A DNA stretch of 13,204 bases from Methanosarcinaceae archaeon. Lineage in GTDB: Archaea; Halobacteriota; Methanosarcinia; Methanosarcinales; Methanosarcinaceae. The DNA is taken from contig JAGAEB010000025.1 in the NCBI GenBank assembly GCA_017613335.1, positions 1-13,204 on the forward strand. Reading direction: 5' to 3'. Both the position numbers and the translations under genes were made by a program. Below are positions 1 to 6,660 of the stretch, piece by piece (within the stretch, counting starts at the first letter, position 1; each line of letters starts with the position of its first letter). The notes beneath the pieces are model-generated. The model was not told where the DNA came from and did no database searches. It was given only the letters and a program-made list of their open reading frames with translations.

Positions 1-27
1 CAGGCGAAGAGGTTCCAGGACTTGTCT

Positions 28-1086
28 TCATTCAAAAACGATCTCGCAGAGGACAGCTTCTTTTTTTCCGTCTTTTTCCGTCAGATACAGATGGATCTTC
101 TTTTTTCCGCTGATACCGTCTTCGAGGGCGTTTCTGATATTCCAGTATTCTTTCGGGTCGATGCGGCCGCGGAGAACGACGGATCCGGCATCGATCTTTT
201 TCAGGTATTCGTTGATCGCGGCGGTGTCGTCTTCGGTCGAGAGAGGCATCGTGCGGAGAACGAGATAATTGTTTTTCACGAGCGGATGGACCGTCAGGAA
301 ATCCGATGTCAGAAGGAGCCTCTTGTCATCCGGGCGGAAGATCTTCACCGGGCCGAGGCAGGCTTTGATCATGTCATCGACGAGCTCGCGGAGAAGTCCC
401 GAAGCCGTCACGGCCGGATCGGGTTCAAAAGCATAGACGCCGGGTCTGTCCGATTCGATCATCGGCGGAATATAGGCATCCGCCGGCGCGTTGACGATCG
501 CATTTCCTTCCGGCAGGCTGACTGCGATCCTTTCAAACCGTTTGATCTTTCCGAAATAAAGCGTCAGGCGATTGAGCTGTCCGTTCAGGGAAATGTATTC
601 CTTTTCACAATCCATGTCGATGCGCTCAGGCGGCATCTGCGGCGGCGCTTCAAAGGCGAAATTTTCCGTCAGATGGGCATAGGCCTTCATGACATCCGGA
701 ATTCCCGGACGCAGACAGTCGGTGCGGCGTTCGTCCTCTTCAGGCGGTCTTGCCGGATCTGAAAAGACAATGTCGACAGGCGGGATCTGTTCGATCACTT
801 CCGGCGACAGCGCATCGCCGCAGATGAACGTCACATTCGTCAGACCATGTTTCCGGCAGTTCTCTTTTGCATATTCTATCTTTTTCGGATCGATCTCGAC
901 GGCATAGACATGTTCGCACATCTTGGCGAAATAGATCGTCTGGCCGCCGATGCCGCAGCTGATGTCGGCGATCGTCCGGCATTTCAGGCGGGAGGCCCTG
1001 TATCCGGCGACCGGCTCAGGCGTCGCAAAACGGATGCCGTCTTTGTCAGCTGTCATTTTTTTCTCAAAAATTTTCCTGCGGGTCAT
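28..1086 (-). CDS. Class I SAM-dependent methyltransferase with a C-terminal THUMP-like region
   Basis: Probable S-adenosylmethionine-dependent methyltransferase, most likely acting on RNA; the substrate cannot be read from sequence. From the chosen ATG (352 aa), the N-terminus has the family-like segment FATPEPVAGYRASRL. Then come SAM-binding motif I (DISCGIGGQTIYFA), an acidic motif II (YAVEID), and the motif IV loop FSDPARP, which resembles the DPAR loop of bacterial and archaeal THUMP-like methyltransferases. The C-terminal third (GSVVLRGRIDPKEYW and onward) fits the small THUMP-like domain of that family. An ATG at 1113 is also in frame, but it lies inside a TATA-like box (1115-1124). 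A transcript starting about 25 bases downstream of that box would begin near 1093, which favours the ATG at 1086 with almost no leader. ATG 1054-1056 is a shorter alternative. The gene is divergent from the aro operon and has no obvious pathway link to it. Confidence 0.85.
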   Translation of the reverse strand: MTRRKIFEKKMTADKDGIRFATPEPVAGYRASRLKCRTIADISCGIGGQTIYFAKMCEHVYAVEIDPKKIEYAKENCRKHGLTNVTFICGDALSPEVIEQIPPVDIVFSDPARPPEEDERRTDCLRPGIPDVMKAYAHLTENFAFEAPPQMPPERIDMDCEKEYISLNGQLNRLTLYFGKIKRFERIAVSLPEGNAIVNAPADAYIPPMIESDRPGVYAFEPDPAVTASGLLRELVDDMIKACLGPVKIFRPDDKRLLLTSDFLTVHPLVKNNYLVLRTMPLSTEDDTAAINEYLKKIDAGSVVLRGRIDPKEYWNIRNALEDGISGKKKIHLYLTEKDGKKEAVLCEIVFE

Positions 1087-1114
1087 GAATATCTGAAATA
1101 AAAGACAGATCATG

Positions 1115-1124
1115 GGATATAATC
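1115..1124 (-). promoter_or_regulatory. Candidate TATA box for the methyltransferase gene
   Basis: On the minus strand this reads GGATTATATC. Its centre is about 33 bases upstream of the ATG at 1086, the spacing expected for archaeal TATA-box promoters with very short leaders. This is an inference from position and composition only. Confidence 0.4.
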
Positions 1125-1156
1125 CTAATCTCTTCTCTGCTTCCCGCCGTTTTTCC

Positions 1157-1252
1157 TGTGTTTTTTCTGTTTCCTTTCTCTGTGTTTTTCTGTTTCCTTT
1201 TCCTTGTTTTTTCTGTTTCCTTTCTCCTTGTTTTTTCTGTTTCAGTTTCCTG
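1157..1252. repeat. 24-bp pyrimidine-rich tandem repeat, 4 units
   Basis: Four imperfect 24-bp units (1157-1180, 1181-1204, 1205-1228, 1229-1252) consist almost only of T and C on the plus strand, around a TTTTTTCTGTTTCC core, with a partial fifth unit after them. They fill the space between two divergent promoters. They can be read as an open frame joined to aroA', giving a Phe/Val/Ser-rich hydrophobic stretch, but that is composition, not a signal peptide: aroA' is a cytosolic enzyme whose family begins much further downstream. Confidence 0.85.
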
Positions 1253-1280
1253 TGTTTTTACCGGCAGCCGTCCTGAAAAA

Positions 1281-1292
1281 GAATTTATTTAT
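1281..1292 (+). promoter_or_regulatory. Candidate TATA box of the aro operon
   Basis: The sequence GAATTTATTTAT follows an A-rich, BRE-like stretch (CCTGAAAAA). Transcription would be expected near 1312-1318, leaving a short leader ahead of the in-frame ATGs at 1326 and 1353. It is the best archaeal promoter match upstream of the aro gene cluster. Confidence 0.5.
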
Positions 1293-1352
1293 CTGTTCGC
1301 TTTTACTCATATACAATACCTGCAAATGCGGATGACCGGCGGGGCTGTCAAA

Positions 1353-2243
1353 ATGATCGGAAAGAGAATACGTATGGAAAGGATCCTGGACAGAAGAACA
1401 GGAAATGCCGTCATCGTCCCGATGGATCACGGTATCACATCCGGTCCGTCCGCCGGCCTTTTTGATGTGCGGTCCACAGTCGAGGCCGTCGCCGCCGGCG
1501 GCGCGACAGCTGTCCTGATGCACAAAGGCCTCGTCGAATGCGGTCACCGCGGCAGTTTCCGCCGGCCGGACGCCGGCGCAGATGCAGCAAATGCAGCAAA
1601 TACAGCAAATACAGCAAGTGCATCAAAGAAAGATGCAGACGCGGGATGCTTCCGCGATCTCGGTCTGATCCTCCATCTTTCCGCCTCGACAGACATCGGT
1701 CCGTCATGGTGTTCCAAAGTCCTCGTCTCGACTGTCGAAGAAGCCGTCAGGCTCAGCGCCGATGCCGTTTCCGTCCATGTGAATTTCGGATCGGAAACAG
1801 AATCGCAGATGCTCTCCGATCTCGGCAAAGTTTCAGAAGAATGTGCCGGATGGGGCATGCCGCTTCTGGCCATGGCTTATCCCCGCGGCCCCGGGATCAG
1901 CGATCCCGAAGATCCCGATCTGATTGCCCACTGCGCCAGAGCCTGCGCCGAACTCGGCGCCGACATCATCAAAGTGAGCTACACGGGTGACATCGACTCT
2001 TTCAGGGAAGTCGTCAGAGGCACCCCCGCTCCCGTCCTGATCGCAGGCGGCCCGAACACCCCGTCCGACACGGATCTTCTCAGAATGGTCGAAGATGCCA
2101 TGAAAGCCGGCGGACGCGGCGTCTCGATCGGCAGGAACATCTTCAGTCACAGAAACATCGAAGGCATCACAAAAGCTGTCTCAGGGATCGTCCTTGAAGG
2201 CCTCAGCGCCGAAGAAGCCGGCCGCCTGCTGACGGACGACTGA
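1353..2243 (+). CDS. aroA': 2-amino-3,7-dideoxy-D-threo-hept-6-ulosonate (ADH) synthase
   Basis: First enzyme of the archaeal shikimate route: it condenses 6-deoxy-5-ketofructose 1-phosphate with L-aspartate semialdehyde. It is a class I aldolase-like barrel of 296 aa. Visible family features are IVPMDHG (21-27, Asp25/His26), the conserved LMHKGLVECGHRG segment (55-67), AMAYPRG (173-179, Tyr177), the Schiff-base lysine in ADIIKVSYTGDIDSF (Lys207), VLIAGGP, and GVSIGRNIF near the C-terminus. A 30-residue Ala/Asn/Asp-rich insertion (about 70-100) replaces the short loop that normally links GHRG to DLGLI; part of it is a 9-bp repeat. The start is set by MIGKRIRMERI, which aligns with the family N-terminus. 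ATG 1326 would add nine residues and cannot be excluded. It heads the aro operon and is followed by aroB', the next step. Confidence 0.95.
   Translation: MIGKRIRMERILDRRTGNAVIVPMDHGITSGPSAGLFDVRSTVEAVAAGGATAVLMHKGLVECGHRGSFRRPDAGADAANAANTANTASASKKDADAGCFRDLGLILHLSASTDIGPSWCSKVLVSTVEEAVRLSADAVSVHVNFGSETESQMLSDLGKVSEECAGWGMPLLAMAYPRGPGISDPEDPDLIAHCARACAELGADIIKVSYTGDIDSFREVVRGTPAPVLIAGGPNTPSDTDLLRMVEDAMKAGGRGVSIGRNIFSHRNIEGITKAVSGIVLEGLSAEEAGRLLTDD
1584..1628 (+). repeat. 9-bp in-frame repeat inside aroA'
   Basis: Five 9-bp units, of GCAGCAAAT type, encode the core of an Ala-Asn-Thr-rich insertion between the conserved GHRG and DLGLI segments of ADH synthase. The repeat keeps the reading frame and the enzyme motifs on both sides are intact. 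Confidence 0.85.
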
Positions 2244-2283
2244 CAGCGACGGGCGACTGACACATTTATCAGCGGATGATGTG

Positions 2284-2430
2284 ATCCGACATCTGTGATA
2301 CGATATCCGCAATCCGATATCTGTAATCCGACATCCGCAATCCGATATCCGTTATCCGATATCCGTTATCCGACATCCGCAATCCGATATCCGATATCCG
2401 TTATCCGATATCCGTGATCTGATATCAGGT
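2284..2430. repeat. 14-bp intergenic tandem repeat between aroA' and aroB'
   Basis: About ten units of a 14-bp motif, ATCCGATATCCGTT and close variants (GACATCCGCA, GATATCTGTA), fill most of the 237-base gap between aroA' and aroB'. Two units are shortened (2382-2402). Each unit contains the palindrome GATATC or a one-base variant. The period is not a multiple of three and no gene is supported here. The array ends about 50 bases before the aroB' start. Confidence 0.9.
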
Positions 2431-2480
2431 ATCCGCTTCTTTTCCGGAAACAGGAATCATATGAAAGGAGTTTATCAGAA

Positions 2481-3617
2481 ATGGCAGAATCCGGCATGAA
2501 ACTCTGGATCCGGGCTGATCTTCCGGATGACCGGGAAACCCGCAAAGAACTCGTGATCTCAGCGCTCGAATCGGGCATCCGTTCAGCCGTCGTCCGGCCG
2601 GAAGATGCTGATCTTTCATCCGTCGGAAAGATCGACCTTTATTTCATCAGCGGCAACGTCATTTCCGGAAACGGCGCCTCCGGCATCTTATGTGAACTGA
2701 AATCTCCGGAAGATCAGAAAAAGATCCTGGATGACGACGTTTCCGCCCGTTTTTCTTTTGTCGTTCTCGGCAGATCCGATATGATGATCATTCCTCTTGA
2801 GAACATGATCGCGCATTTCAGAAAAAAAGGAACAGAAGTCTTCGCCGTCGCCTCATCCGCCGATGAGGCCGCCGTTTTTTCACAGACGCTCGAATGCGGC
2901 GCCGACGGAATCCTGATCGAGACGCCGGAAAACGATCCGTCAGCCCTTCCCGGGCTCGTCTCAGACATCCGCCGCGCTCTTTCCGGAAGTGTGTCCGAAC
3001 AGTTCTCTACGCTCCGGATCACATCCGTCCGCCCTGTCGGCATGGGAGACCGTGTCTGCATCGATACCTGCACGATGATGTCCCCCGGTGAAGGCATGCT
3101 CATCGGTTCTCAGTCTTCCTGCCTTTTTCTCATCCAGTCAGAAAGCGAAGACAGCGGCTATGTGGCGCCGCGGCCGTTCCGCGTCAATGCGGGCGCCGTC
3201 CATTCGTATATCCTGGTTCCCGGCGGAAAAACGAAATATCTCTCCGAACTGAAAGCCGGCGATCCTGTCCTGATCGCCGGAAGATCCGGGAAAACAGACG
3301 CCGCCGTCATCGGCCGCTGCAAGACCGAGCGCAGGCCGCTCATCCTGATCGAAGCCTGCCCGGCCGGAAAAGACGACAGCATCGATGAAAAAAACGACAG
3401 CATCGCCGAAAGAAACGATCACCGGAAAGACGCCGGGGAAAAACAGCCGTCTTTTTCCGTCATCCTCCAGAATGCCGAGACTGTCCGGATGATCGGCCCC
3501 GAAGGAGCCGTTTCCGTCTCCGCCCTCAGAGAAGGATGCCTCGTTTATGCCAGGATCGAAAACGGTGGCCGTCATTTCGGAACAGCCGTTGAAGAAACGA
3601 TCCGGGAGACCCGATGA
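2481..3617 (+). CDS. aroB': 3-dehydroquinate synthase II (archaeal type)
   Basis: Second step of the archaeal route: NAD-dependent oxidative deamination and cyclisation of ADH to 3-dehydroquinate. The 378-aa protein matches this family throughout: WIRADLPDDRE at the N-terminus, MMIIPLENMIA (101-111), GADGILIETPE, then the hallmark GMGDRVCIDTCTMM (187-200), GEGMLIGSQ, RPFRVNAGAVHSYILVPG (231-248), KTKYLSELKAGD, ERRPLILIEA, and VILQNAETVRMI near the end. A hydrophilic insertion (about 296-325) contains two copies of DSI(D/A)E(K/R)N from a 21-bp duplication, where the family goes directly from LIEA to the VILQNAET strand. ATG 2481 is preceded by a Shine-Dalgarno-like AAAGGAG (2464-2470). Its stop overlaps a short ORF by ATGA. 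Confidence 0.95.
   Translation: MAESGMKLWIRADLPDDRETRKELVISALESGIRSAVVRPEDADLSSVGKIDLYFISGNVISGNGASGILCELKSPEDQKKILDDDVSARFSFVVLGRSDMMIIPLENMIAHFRKKGTEVFAVASSADEAAVFSQTLECGADGILIETPENDPSALPGLVSDIRRALSGSVSEQFSTLRITSVRPVGMGDRVCIDTCTMMSPGEGMLIGSQSSCLFLIQSESEDSGYVAPRPFRVNAGAVHSYILVPGGKTKYLSELKAGDPVLIAGRSGKTDAAVIGRCKTERRPLILIEACPAGKDDSIDEKNDSIAERNDHRKDAGEKQPSFSVILQNAETVRMIGPEGAVSVSALREGCLVYARIENGGRHFGTAVEETIRETR
3375..3416 (+). repeat. 21-bp in-frame duplication inside aroB'
   Basis: Two adjacent 21-bp units encode DSIDEKN and DSIAERN within a charged insertion of 3-dehydroquinate synthase II. The insertion lies between two conserved strands and keeps the frame. Confidence 0.75.
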
Positions 3618-3685
3618 CCGTCATGATCCGCCCGGAAGACAGCCGTCCGGAACGGGTTTTCCGGGAAATGTTTCCTGCATACTGA
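3614..3685 (+). other. Possible 23-codon coupling ORF between aroB' and aroDE
   Basis: An ATG overlaps the aroB' stop as ATGA and opens a frame of 23 codons ending at TGA 3683-3685, just before the GTG (3687) and ATG (3696) candidate starts of aroDE. It has no recognisable product. It could couple translation across the 78-base gap, or be chance or a degenerate remnant. Confidence 0.15.
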
Positions 3686-3695
3686 TGTGACTGAC

Positions 3696-5369
3696 ATGAA
3701 AATATGCGCCTCGCTCAGCAGCCCTGAAGATCTGCATCATCCCGAAACGGCGGCTTCCGACAGTTCTGATTCCGGCATCCGGGATCCTGATACCCTGAAT
3801 CCTGATACCCTGAATCCTGATACCCTGAATCCTGATATCCTGAATCCCGATATCCTGAATCCCGATATCCTGAATTCTGATATGATCGAGATCCGCACAG
3901 ACCTTTTTGAAAAATCCGGATCTCCTTTCCGTCTTTCTGAATTCCTGTCTGAACTGAACAGATACGGCTTTTCTCAGGACAGGATCCTGATCACGCTTCG
4001 CGGAAAAACACATTTCCCGGACGATATCCCTGAAAATTTTTCAGGATTCATCGACTCAGACGAAGACATATTTCCTTTTTCACGCGCCGGAAAATTCAGA
4101 CGCATTTCCTCTTATCACGATTTTGAAAAAACGCCGCCGGCCGATGAGATCTGCAGGATCCTCGAAAAAGCCTGCCAAAATTCTGATATTTCAAAAGGCG
4201 CCTTTGCCGTCCGCACGCTTGCCGATCTCAGATCGATCGCAGACGCTTCTCTTTCTTTAACCCGCGGAAAACATGACATCTCCGCCGTCCCGCATATCCT
4301 CATCGGCATGGGTCCGCTCGGCACGGTCACAAGGATCCGTTCCGCTCTGCTCGGAAACGAATTCACGTTCGCCTCGGCCGGTCAGCCGACGGCACCCGGA
4401 CAGCTGAGCGTCACGGAAATGAAAGAATCCGGAGACGACTGCCTGATCACAGGTCTTCTGGGCCATCCCGTGAGCCGTTCCGCATCTCCGGCCATGCATC
4501 GCGCCGCCTTTGCATCATCAGGCATTCCCGGAAAATATCTTCTTTTCGATACGCCTTCTGCAGACGATCTTGTCAATCTGCCCGATGTCATGCGCTTTTA
4601 CCGGATCGGCGGCCTCAATGTGACGATCCCGTACAAGACAGCCGTCATTCCGTATCTGGACACCCTCGATGAAGCCGCATCAAAGATCGGCGCCGTCAAC
4701 ACGATCATCAACACCGGCGGAAAACTGACCGGCGCCAATACGGATCACATCGGCATCCGGACTGCTTTTGAAAAAGCGGGCGTTTCCCTCTCCGGAAGAT
4801 CCGTTCTCGTTTACGGCTCAGGCGGCGCAGCGCGCGCCTGCCTTTATCTTTTCTCTCTCTGTTCAGGAAAAGGAACAACGGTCACCGTCGCCGGCAGGAA
4901 TGAAAAAACGGTCCGTCAGGTCGCCTCGGATTTCAAGGCTGTTCCCCTGATCCTGCCCGGAAGGGATACAGGAAATGCCGGATCAGTTTCCTCCGTTTCC
5001 TCCGATTCTTCCGTTTCTTCCATCTCCCCCGTTTCTCCCGGATCCGTTTCTCTCAGACCGTTTGATATCATCGTCAATGCAACGCCGGTCGGCATGTCTG
5101 ACGTGGCCGCATCCGGGAATTCTCCCGGCACGCCGGCCGGAAATCCTCCGGAAAACATCTATCCGTTCGACCTGTCGAAACTCCGTCCGTCCCATATCGT
5201 TTTCGATATGGTCTATCATAAAAAGACGCCTCTCGTCGCCGCCGCTGAAAACGCCGGCTGCACGATCGTTTCCGGAAAAGATATGCTCGCCGGACAGGGC
5301 GCCGCTTCTTTTGAATACTGGACCGGCCGGAAGACCGGCTTTGAGATCATGAGACAGGAAATTTCATAA
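3696..5369 (+). CDS. aroDE: Bifunctional type I 3-dehydroquinate dehydratase / shikimate dehydrogenase
   Basis: Steps three and four of the pathway in one 557-aa polypeptide. The N-terminal half is a type I dehydratase: MKICASL, then DMIEIRTDLF (Glu65, Arg67), SSYHDF (catalytic His141), DISKGAFAV (Schiff-base Lys167), IGMGPLGTVTRI and APGQL. The C-terminal half is AroE: GHPVSRSASPAMH (256-268), NVTIPYK (catalytic Lys314), GAVNTI, GANTDHIG (Asp350), the NADP-binding VYGSGGAARA, NATPVGM, FDMVYHKKTPL and MLAGQGAASFEYW. Two low-complexity insertions occur: NPDTL/NPDIL repeats between the first two dehydratase strands, and a Ser/Val-rich loop before NATPVGM. GTG 3687 is also in frame; ATG 3696 is preferred because MKICAS matches the family start. 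Both active sites look intact. Confidence 0.95.
   Translation: MKICASLSSPEDLHHPETAASDSSDSGIRDPDTLNPDTLNPDTLNPDILNPDILNPDILNSDMIEIRTDLFEKSGSPFRLSEFLSELNRYGFSQDRILITLRGKTHFPDDIPENFSGFIDSDEDIFPFSRAGKFRRISSYHDFEKTPPADEICRILEKACQNSDISKGAFAVRTLADLRSIADASLSLTRGKHDISAVPHILIGMGPLGTVTRIRSALLGNEFTFASAGQPTAPGQLSVTEMKESGDDCLITGLLGHPVSRSASPAMHRAAFASSGIPGKYLLFDTPSADDLVNLPDVMRFYRIGGLNVTIPYKTAVIPYLDTLDEAASKIGAVNTIINTGGKLTGANTDHIGIRTAFEKAGVSLSGRSVLVYGSGGAARACLYLFSLCSGKGTTVTVAGRNEKTVRQVASDFKAVPLILPGRDTGNAGSVSSVSSDSSVSSISPVSPGSVSLRPFDIIVNATPVGMSDVAASGNSPGTPAGNPPENIYPFDLSKLRPSHIVFDMVYHKKTPLVAAAENAGCTIVSGKDMLAGQGAASFEYWTGRKTGFEIMRQEIS
3786..3875 (+). repeat. 15-bp in-frame tandem repeat inside aroDE
   Basis: Six 15-bp units (3786, 3801, 3816, 3831, 3846 and 3861) of CCTGATACCCTGAAT and close variants encode NPDTL/NPDIL pentapeptides. 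They separate the first strand (MKICASL) of the dehydratase from its second (DMIEIR). The first three units are identical, which points to recent expansion. Confidence 0.9.
4983..5054 (+). repeat. Ser/Val-rich imperfect repeat inside aroDE
   Basis: Irregular TCC/GTT/TCT triplet and hexamer repeats encode a run made almost only of Ser, Val, Pro and Ile (SVSSVSSDSSVSS and onward). It lies in the shikimate dehydrogenase half, before PFDIIVNATPVGM, where a loop is expected. A second Pro/Gly/Asn-rich stretch follows NATPVGM. Confidence 0.7.
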
Positions 5370-5417
5370 CGGAAAACATATTTCTACCGCTGACCGACTT
5401 TATCCCGGAGAATAATC

Positions 5418-6479
5418 ATGACAGGCATCGGAAGATCATACGGCGCGATCACTGTTTTAAATGCGATCCCGGCCGGCATCGGCGCAACGATCGGAACAGA
5501 ACTGAAGACGATCGCCTTATTTTCCGAAATGCCGGACTCCGATCAAAAAACAGTTATCATCAGGAACGGTCTTCCTGACATCTTTTCTGACATCTTTTCT
5601 GACATCTTTTCTGACATCTTTTCTGACGATCATTCTGATCCTCATGGTGATCCGGACTGTCTGCGCACAGTTCCGTCTGCTGATGCGCCTGACCTGCGCA
5701 CCGTCCTGCCTGCTGAACGGCCGGACGACCGCACGGCAAAACTGTGTGTTGAAAATGCATATGCTTTCTCCGGGATTCCGTGTCCGCCCGGATACATTCT
5801 TGAGATCGGATCGGAAATCCCGGCGTCACGGGGCCTCAAAAGTTCAAGTTCCGTCTGCAATGCCGTTCTGGAAGCCGTCTTTGATGAGATCTCCCGGAAA
5901 CACGGCGCTGAAAACCCGAAACTTCCGGAGGACCCTGTCAGCCTGATCCGCCTCGGCGTCGACTGCGCGCGGCAGGCCGGCGTGACGGTCACAGGCGCAT
6001 TCGATGATGCCTGCGGCTGTCATCTCGGCGGTTTCGTCATGACGGACAACCGCGAAGACCGTCTTCTTTTCCGCCGGCCTTATTTCGGGGATTTCGATGT
6101 CGTGATCGCCGTTCCGGGAAAAATGATCCGGAAAACGGAACTGCCGACAGAAAAAATGAAAGCTGCGGCCGGCAGATCCCTGGAGATCGCATCGATCGCC
6201 GCCGTAAGGCCGTTCGATGCGCTCACAAAGAACGGCGCCCTGATCGCAGAGATCCTCGGCGAGGACAATTCCATCGCCGGAAAAGCATTATCCCTCGGCG
6301 CCTTTGCCGCCGGAATGAGCGGAACGGGCCCTGCTGTTGCTTTTCTGCTTGAAAAAGGGACGGCTTTCGATTTTATCGATATGATCGGAAAATATGTAGG
6401 GCCGGATGTGACTTTCCTGATCACACAGACCAGAAACTCTCCCGGGGTGACTGAAAACGGATCCCGAACATCTTTCTGA
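5418..6479 (+). CDS. aroK: Shikimate kinase, archaeal GHMP type
   Basis: Phosphorylates shikimate to shikimate 3-phosphate with ATP. It belongs to the archaeal GHMP kinase family and is unrelated to bacterial AroK/AroL. The 353-aa protein shows the N-terminal GAITVLNAIPAGIGATIG, the ATP-binding GHMP motif PASRGLKSSSSVCNAV (135-150), VTGAFDDACG (191-200) with the expected acidic pair, and the C-terminal motif GMSGTGPA (299-306). Archaeal homologues are nearer 280-290 aa. The excess is a hydrophilic insertion (about 53-105) that begins with four DIFS repeats. The start is supported by GGAG (5407-5410), seven bases upstream. The C-terminal tail after LITQTRN may extend past the fold, and its last codons overlap an open frame leading into EPSP synthase. 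Confidence 0.93.
   Translation: MTGIGRSYGAITVLNAIPAGIGATIGTELKTIALFSEMPDSDQKTVIIRNGLPDIFSDIFSDIFSDIFSDDHSDPHGDPDCLRTVPSADAPDLRTVLPAERPDDRTAKLCVENAYAFSGIPCPPGYILEIGSEIPASRGLKSSSSVCNAVLEAVFDEISRKHGAENPKLPEDPVSLIRLGVDCARQAGVTVTGAFDDACGCHLGGFVMTDNREDRLLFRRPYFGDFDVVIAVPGKMIRKTELPTEKMKAAAGRSLEIASIAAVRPFDALTKNGALIAEILGEDNSIAGKALSLGAFAAGMSGTGPAVAFLLEKGTAFDFIDMIGKYVGPDVTFLITQTRNSPGVTENGSRTSF
5577..5624 (+). repeat. 12-bp in-frame tandem repeat inside shikimate kinase
   Basis: Four identical units of GACATCTTTTCT encode DIFSDIFSDIFSDIFS at the start of the insertion that interrupts the N-terminal part of the kinase, ahead of the ATP-binding motif. Identity of all four copies suggests recent expansion. 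Confidence 0.9.
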
Positions 6480-6510
6480 AAGAATCCCCGGCTTCCCGGA
6501 AGCGGATCCC

Positions 6511-6618
6511 GAAGATATTTCCGAAAAAATTTCCGAAAAAATTTCCGAAAAAATTTCCGAAAAAATTTCCGAAAAAATTTCCGAAGAAATTCCCGAGGAA
6601 ATTCCCGAGGAAATTTCC
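6511..6618 (+). repeat. 12-bp tandem repeat ahead of EPSP synthase
   Basis: Nine 12-bp units start at 6511. The five from 6523 to 6582 are identical (GAAAAAATTTCC) and the flanking ones vary slightly. In the EPSP synthase frame they read (E-K/D/E-I-S/P), so they would form an N-terminal charged extension if translated. They lie in the 181-base stretch between the kinase stop and the EPSP synthase ATG. Confidence 0.9.
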
Positions 6619-6660
6619 GGCAGATTCGTTTTTTTCAGGAGCCGTCCCGAACCGGAAGTC

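Noticed and set aside
22..762. Forward ORF of 246 codons opposite the methyltransferase
   Set aside because: It shows no recognisable motif, and the opposite strand has clear SAM-binding motifs.
1158..1352. Hydrophobic N-terminal extension of aroA' (possible signal or membrane segment)
   Set aside because: The residues come from the pyrimidine-rich repeat, the TATA-like box lies downstream of this proposed start, and the enzyme family is cytosolic with its start near MIGKRIRMERI.
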